Assembly: GCF_910593845.1 (NCBI RefSeq) | Contig: NZ_CAJVAS010000007.1 | Coordinates: 124,001 to 188,000, forward strand | Origin: Paenibacillus solanacearum | GTDB lineage: Bacteria; Bacillota; Bacilli; Paenibacillales; NBRC-103111 | Reading direction: 5' to 3' | DNA length: 64,000 nt | Shown here: positions 61,340-64,000 of the stretch, one piece after another | How positions within the stretch are numbered: the first letter of the stretch is position 1 | Layout of the letters: every line of letters begins with the position of its first letter | Position numbers and translations under genes: made by a program | The notes under the pieces: model-generated | The model's input: only the letters and a program-made list of their open reading frames with translations | Told to the model about the DNA's origin: nothing | The model's database searches: none

Positions 61340-61839
61340 TCGGTACTCGGCTCTCGTGCGGCTGTGCCGCTTGCGATAGTGCGATAGTGCGGTAGTACTC
61401 CGATGACTGAGCCGACAAAATAAATAGGTTAAGCGCTTAATCTCTATTTCGAATACTTACTTCGCTTAGCCGCATTCCAATATTTTACTAGAATCCGCTT
61501 GCGAACGGAAGAAGCAAAACAATAAAATTTTCGGGTCGGTGAAGGCACGGTCCATCAGCGCTCCGCCCGCTGAGCCTCTTCCCTGCGCCTATGACCCGCC
61601 CTCTCCCGGCAGCGTAATTTCCCGGCGTACACGAATCCCTAGCGCACGTTGCGGTGCTCCGCGGTAGTCGGTCGAACCCCACGAGGGAGTGCTTATCCGC
61701 CCGATTCGGCACGCAGCCTATTTTAGGTTCACTCTACTGGCATTGCACTATCTTCCCCGGCCCAATCCTCATGATTCGTATCCCCATTGCGGCTCTGGCT
61801 GCGTATGATATGGTACGACTCTGACTGTGGGGGATAACG
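61340..61839. other. Divergent region GNAT / YheCD with palindrome
   Basis: 500 bp without a convincing gene. It includes the 12-bp palindrome TTAAGCGCTTAA (61429-61440) and GCGATAGT direct repeats near 61372-61390. Both divergent promoters should lie here. Confidence 0.5.
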
Positions 61840-62886
61840 ATGAAAAGCATAGGAATCTTGGTTGACGACCGGGTGTTCCGCAATTTGCGCAAAAAACGCA
61901 CGGGCACCGAAAGAATACCGCTCTACAACAAAGCCGCATCGGCCTGCGGCGTCAAACCGGTCTATCTCAGTCTGAACCATATGAACCCGGGACAAGGCAC
62001 GGCGTACGGCTGGACGTACGCTCGCGGAAAGTACGTGTACGGCAAGGTGCGCATACCCCGCGCCATCCATAACCGCACCTTCCCGAGCTCCGGCCGGTCC
62101 AGAAAAAACTTGAGCCGGCTAAGCCGCATCTCCTATGTGTTTAACGGCTGCAACCGTTACTCCAAATACCGCATTCATAAGATGCTGAAAAGCGCATTCA
62201 GCGCGAACCTCCCGCGCACGGCCAACTACTCCAAGTCCAACCTGAAGCGTATGATGAAAAAGTTCGACAGCCTTTACGTCAAGCCTCAAAAGGGCAGCGT
62301 CGGCGACGGCATTATGAAGCTTTCGCGGAGCGGTAACGGTCGATGGGTGGCGCAGCTGCCAGGACGGAAGCATGCGGGGACGAAGGAATCCGCGAGGAAG
62401 ATCGTTCACCAGAAGGCCAAGCGGAAGCCGTACTTGATCCAGGAAGGCATCGCCCTGGCCAAATACAAGGGTAAACCGTTCGATATTCGAGTCAGCGTTC
62501 AGCGGAGCGGCGACGGGAACTGGCATGTCACCGGGATCGTCGGCAAGGTAGCGAGAAAAGGAAGCCACGTGACGAATCTGGCCCGCGGCGGCAAAGCGAA
62601 GAAATGCACCTCTTTGTTCCGATCGCTTCCCCATCCGCAAAGTGCCTCCGATTCCGTCAAGCAACTGTCGCTGCGGATCACGAAATTTTTGAGCAAGCGG
62701 CTGCACCGGCTTGCGGACGTAGGTCTGGACATCGGGGTGAACCGCAAGGGGAAGCCGTATTTCATCGAGCTCAACTGCCGTGACCAGCGGTACAGCTTCA
62801 TGAAGGCGGGAATGGGGTCGACTTTTTACGATTCTTACGCCAACCCGGTCCGCTACGGCAAATATGTGCTGAAACGGCGAGGCTGA
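61840..62886 (+). CDS. YheC/YheD-family ATP-grasp protein (endospore coat associated)
   Basis: 348 residues. Starts SIGILVDDRVFRNL; the ATP-grasp core reads KFDSLYVKPQKGSVGDGIMK, YLIQEGIALAKYKGKPFDIR and VGLDIGVNRKGKPYFIELNC, with the metal-binding DIR and E-x-N residues present. YheC/YheD proteins associate with the spore coat in Bacillus; the ligase substrate is unknown. GGGGG lies about 6 nt before the ATG at 61840. The many K and R residues are usual for the family. A CTGTCTC/GAGACAG hairpin (62901-62941) may end it. Confidence 0.93.
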   Translation: MKSIGILVDDRVFRNLRKKRTGTERIPLYNKAASACGVKPVYLSLNHMNPGQGTAYGWTYARGKYVYGKVRIPRAIHNRTFPSSGRSRKNLSRLSRISYVFNGCNRYSKYRIHKMLKSAFSANLPRTANYSKSNLKRMMKKFDSLYVKPQKGSVGDGIMKLSRSGNGRWVAQLPGRKHAGTKESARKIVHQKAKRKPYLIQEGIALAKYKGKPFDIRVSVQRSGDGNWHVTGIVGKVARKGSHVTNLARGGKAKKCTSLFRSLPHPQSASDSVKQLSLRITKFLSKRLHRLADVGLDIGVNRKGKPYFIELNCRDQRYSFMKAGMGSTFYDSYANPVRYGKYVLKRRG

Positions 62887-62942
62887 GCAGGAACGCTTGT
62901 CTGTCTCCTTGCCGCCGGACTTCACGGATGCAGCGAGACAGT

Positions 62943-62959
62943 TATAGGCATAGCCTATA
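62943..62959. promoter_or_regulatory. Palindrome upstream of the PPOX-fold gene
   Basis: TATAGGC-ATA-GCCTATA, perfect 7-bp arms, about 90 nt before the start at 63049. Operator-like, but no regulator is assigned to it. Confidence 0.5.
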
Positions 62960-63048
62960 GGTTTGTGCGGAAATATATACTTCACAAATCCGGAACGATA
63001 TCCCATAATGAAGCCATTCCATAAATCCATAGCGATGAGGTGGTTTGC

Positions 63049-63630
63049 ATGGGAAAGCAGTTTCCGGCGATGCTTCCGGAGCATGAAGCGTTTATTAAGC
63101 AACAGCGCATTTTCTTTGTCGGCTCAGCGATGGCGGAAGGCCATGTCAACATTTCGCCCAAAGGGCATGACGTCTTCCGCATCTTCTCGCCCACAGAAGT
63201 TGCGTACCTCGATTTGACCGGCAGCGGCAACGAGACGAGCGCGCATTTGACCAAGCAAGACCGCATCACGCTGATGTTCATGGCATTCGAAGGAGCGCCG
63301 ATGATCCTGCGTCTTTATGGTAAAGGGCGCGTGATCCTGCCCTCTACGCCGGAATGGGACCGCCTTATTCCGCACTTCGAACCGCTCCCCGGCGCCCGCC
63401 AAATCATTTATGCCGACATTCACACCGTCAAAACGTCCTGCGGCTTCAGTGTCCCCTTCTTTTCGTACGAGGGCGAGCGCGAGACGCTGTTGAAATGGGC
63501 GGCACAGAAAGGCGAACAAGGACTGGATGCATATCACCGCGAGAAAAATACCGTCAGCATGGACGGCGTCGTTACGCCGCTTGGCCAGCAGCTCGCGTCT
63601 TCCAGCCGCTCCGGCGAAGGCACGGACTAG
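63049..63630 (+). CDS. Pyridoxamine 5'-phosphate oxidase-family protein
   Basis: 193 residues. Split-barrel flavin-binding fold: FFVGSAMAEGHVNISPKG near residues 18-36, YLDLTGSGNETSAHL and RITLMFMAFEGAPMILRLYG. The family includes FMN- and F420-dependent oxidoreductases; this one is probably FMN-dependent with unknown substrate. AGGTGG lies 5 nt before the ATG at 63049; GTG at 63040 is less likely. Stand-alone, with a terminator-like hairpin about 70 nt downstream. Confidence 0.9.
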   Translation: MGKQFPAMLPEHEAFIKQQRIFFVGSAMAEGHVNISPKGHDVFRIFSPTEVAYLDLTGSGNETSAHLTKQDRITLMFMAFEGAPMILRLYGKGRVILPSTPEWDRLIPHFEPLPGARQIIYADIHTVKTSCGFSVPFFSYEGERETLLKWAAQKGEQGLDAYHREKNTVSMDGVVTPLGQQLASSSRSGEGTD

Positions 63631-63701
63631 CGATAGAACCGGCTTGTATCGTTCGGATGGCCTTGGACGAACCGCAGCTCCTTCATGAAGCGGCATTCCC
63701 G

Positions 63702-63761
63702 AAGACGTTTTCCTGACCGCCGCACCGGACGAGTCGCGGTTATGGGGGAGCGTCTTTTTTT
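63702..63761 (+). terminator. Terminator after the PPOX-fold gene
   Basis: AAGACG (63702-63707) pairs with CGTCTT (63751-63756), with inner TTCC/GGGG and CCGC/GCGG blocks, followed by TTTTT. The 185 bp downstream show nothing more. Confidence 0.55.
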
Positions 63762-63946
63762 ATGCGCGAACGCACCCGCATTCTCGCCGATCTGAGCGAC
63801 GTAGCGGGAATGCAAGGCATATGACGCAGCACGGCCTTGCCATATCGCTTCCGAATCTCCATCTACGTCCTTATCACTTTTTCCATCCTTACGTATCCTC
63901 GATTGCTCCCATCTTTACGCGTCCTGTCCCCGTTTCCTGCCGATGC

Positions 63947-64000
63947 TTATTCCCGCCTGTTATGGAAACGCTTGCGGAAATCGCCTGGCGTTACGCCCTC
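63947..64000 (-). CDS. AraC-family regulator, C-terminal end only
   Basis: The last 17 codons and TAA (stop at 63947-63949) read E-GVTPGDFRKRFHNRRE. G-V-T-P-x-x-F-R is the end of the second AraC helix-turn-helix domain. The rest of the gene lies beyond base 64000, so only family membership can be given. Confidence 0.7.
   Translation of the reverse strand, partial: EGVTPGDFRKRFHNRRE

Noticed and set aside
61429-61440. TTAAGCGCTTAA considered as a cre site
   Set aside because: It lacks the TG and CA ends required by the cre consensus.
1-64000. CRISPR arrays, tRNA or rRNA genes, insertion sequences and prophage
   Set aside because: No repeat-spacer periodicity, no cloverleaf or rRNA-like sequence, and no transposase, integrase or phage structural motifs were seen; terminal repeats found lie outside any element.

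Overview
The window looks like a chromosomal segment of a moderately high-GC, spore-forming member of the Paenibacillaceae (Paenibacillus or Cohnella type). The evidence is strong AGGAGG-type ribosome binding sites, frequent TTG and GTG starts, an AraR-type arabinose system, a YheC/YheD endospore-coat ATP-grasp protein, an SLH-domain surface protein, DUF4023 and DUF2536 small proteins, and many AraC, LacI and MocR regulators. No rRNA, tRNA, CRISPR array, insertion sequence or prophage was recognised. The genus is an inference.

Layout. 1-5.2 kb: a LacI-family regulator with a Tat-exported beta-helix protein, a sugar-type solute-binding lipoprotein and a 2H phosphoesterase; three copies of one 12-bp palindrome tie these together. 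5.3-11.5 kb: NUDIX hydrolase, aldo/keto reductase plus alginate-lyase-family protein, a coiled-coil protein, a small membrane protein, a YhdH-type oxidoreductase and a DinB protein. 12.3-15.6 kb: a TetR regulator and a rifamycin phosphotransferase-like enzyme. 16-19.3 kb: three very small genes, a PhyH dioxygenase and a divergent AraC regulator. 19.3-25.5 kb: araA, araB, araD and araR plus a divergent sugar isomerase. 25.7-29.5 kb: MocR regulator, divergent amino-acid permease, arylamine N-acetyltransferase. 29.5-34.4 kb: D,D-carboxypeptidase, SLH protein, two-component system. 34.7-40.9 kb: an N-acetylmuramate salvage locus (degenerate NagZ, NamZ, MurR, MurK-like kinase, MurQ). 41.2-44.7 kb: ABC exporter with its own two-component system. 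44.8-54 kb: NUDIX, MFS, YrzA-like protein, GH88 hydrolase, a nonsense-interrupted solute-binding protein, two related AraC regulators, an epimerase and a TPR/HEAT-like protein. 54-64 kb: MarR/MFS pair, MgtC, a three-gene operon around a PHP (CehA/McbA) hydrolase, a GNAT enzyme behind a tetranucleotide repeat, YheC/D, a PPOX-fold protein and the tail of another AraC regulator.

How it works together. Much of the window serves recovery and use of carbohydrates: arabinose (araDBA under AraR), cell-wall amino sugars (NamZ, MurK, MurQ under MurR and probably CcpA), and uronate-type polysaccharides (alginate-lyase family, GH88, beta-helix protein, solute-binding proteins). Export and defence functions (rph, two MFS pumps, ABC exporter) are scattered between them, usually beside their own regulator.

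Most interesting points: the complete araDBA promoter and AraR operator sit inside the last codons of araR; the NagZ-like protein of the muramate locus has lost its catalytic residues; a solute-binding protein gene carries one in-frame TAA; a (AATA)6 repeat precedes the GNAT gene; and the PHP operon contains two proteins I cannot assign, one of which looks like a detached domain of the PHP enzyme.
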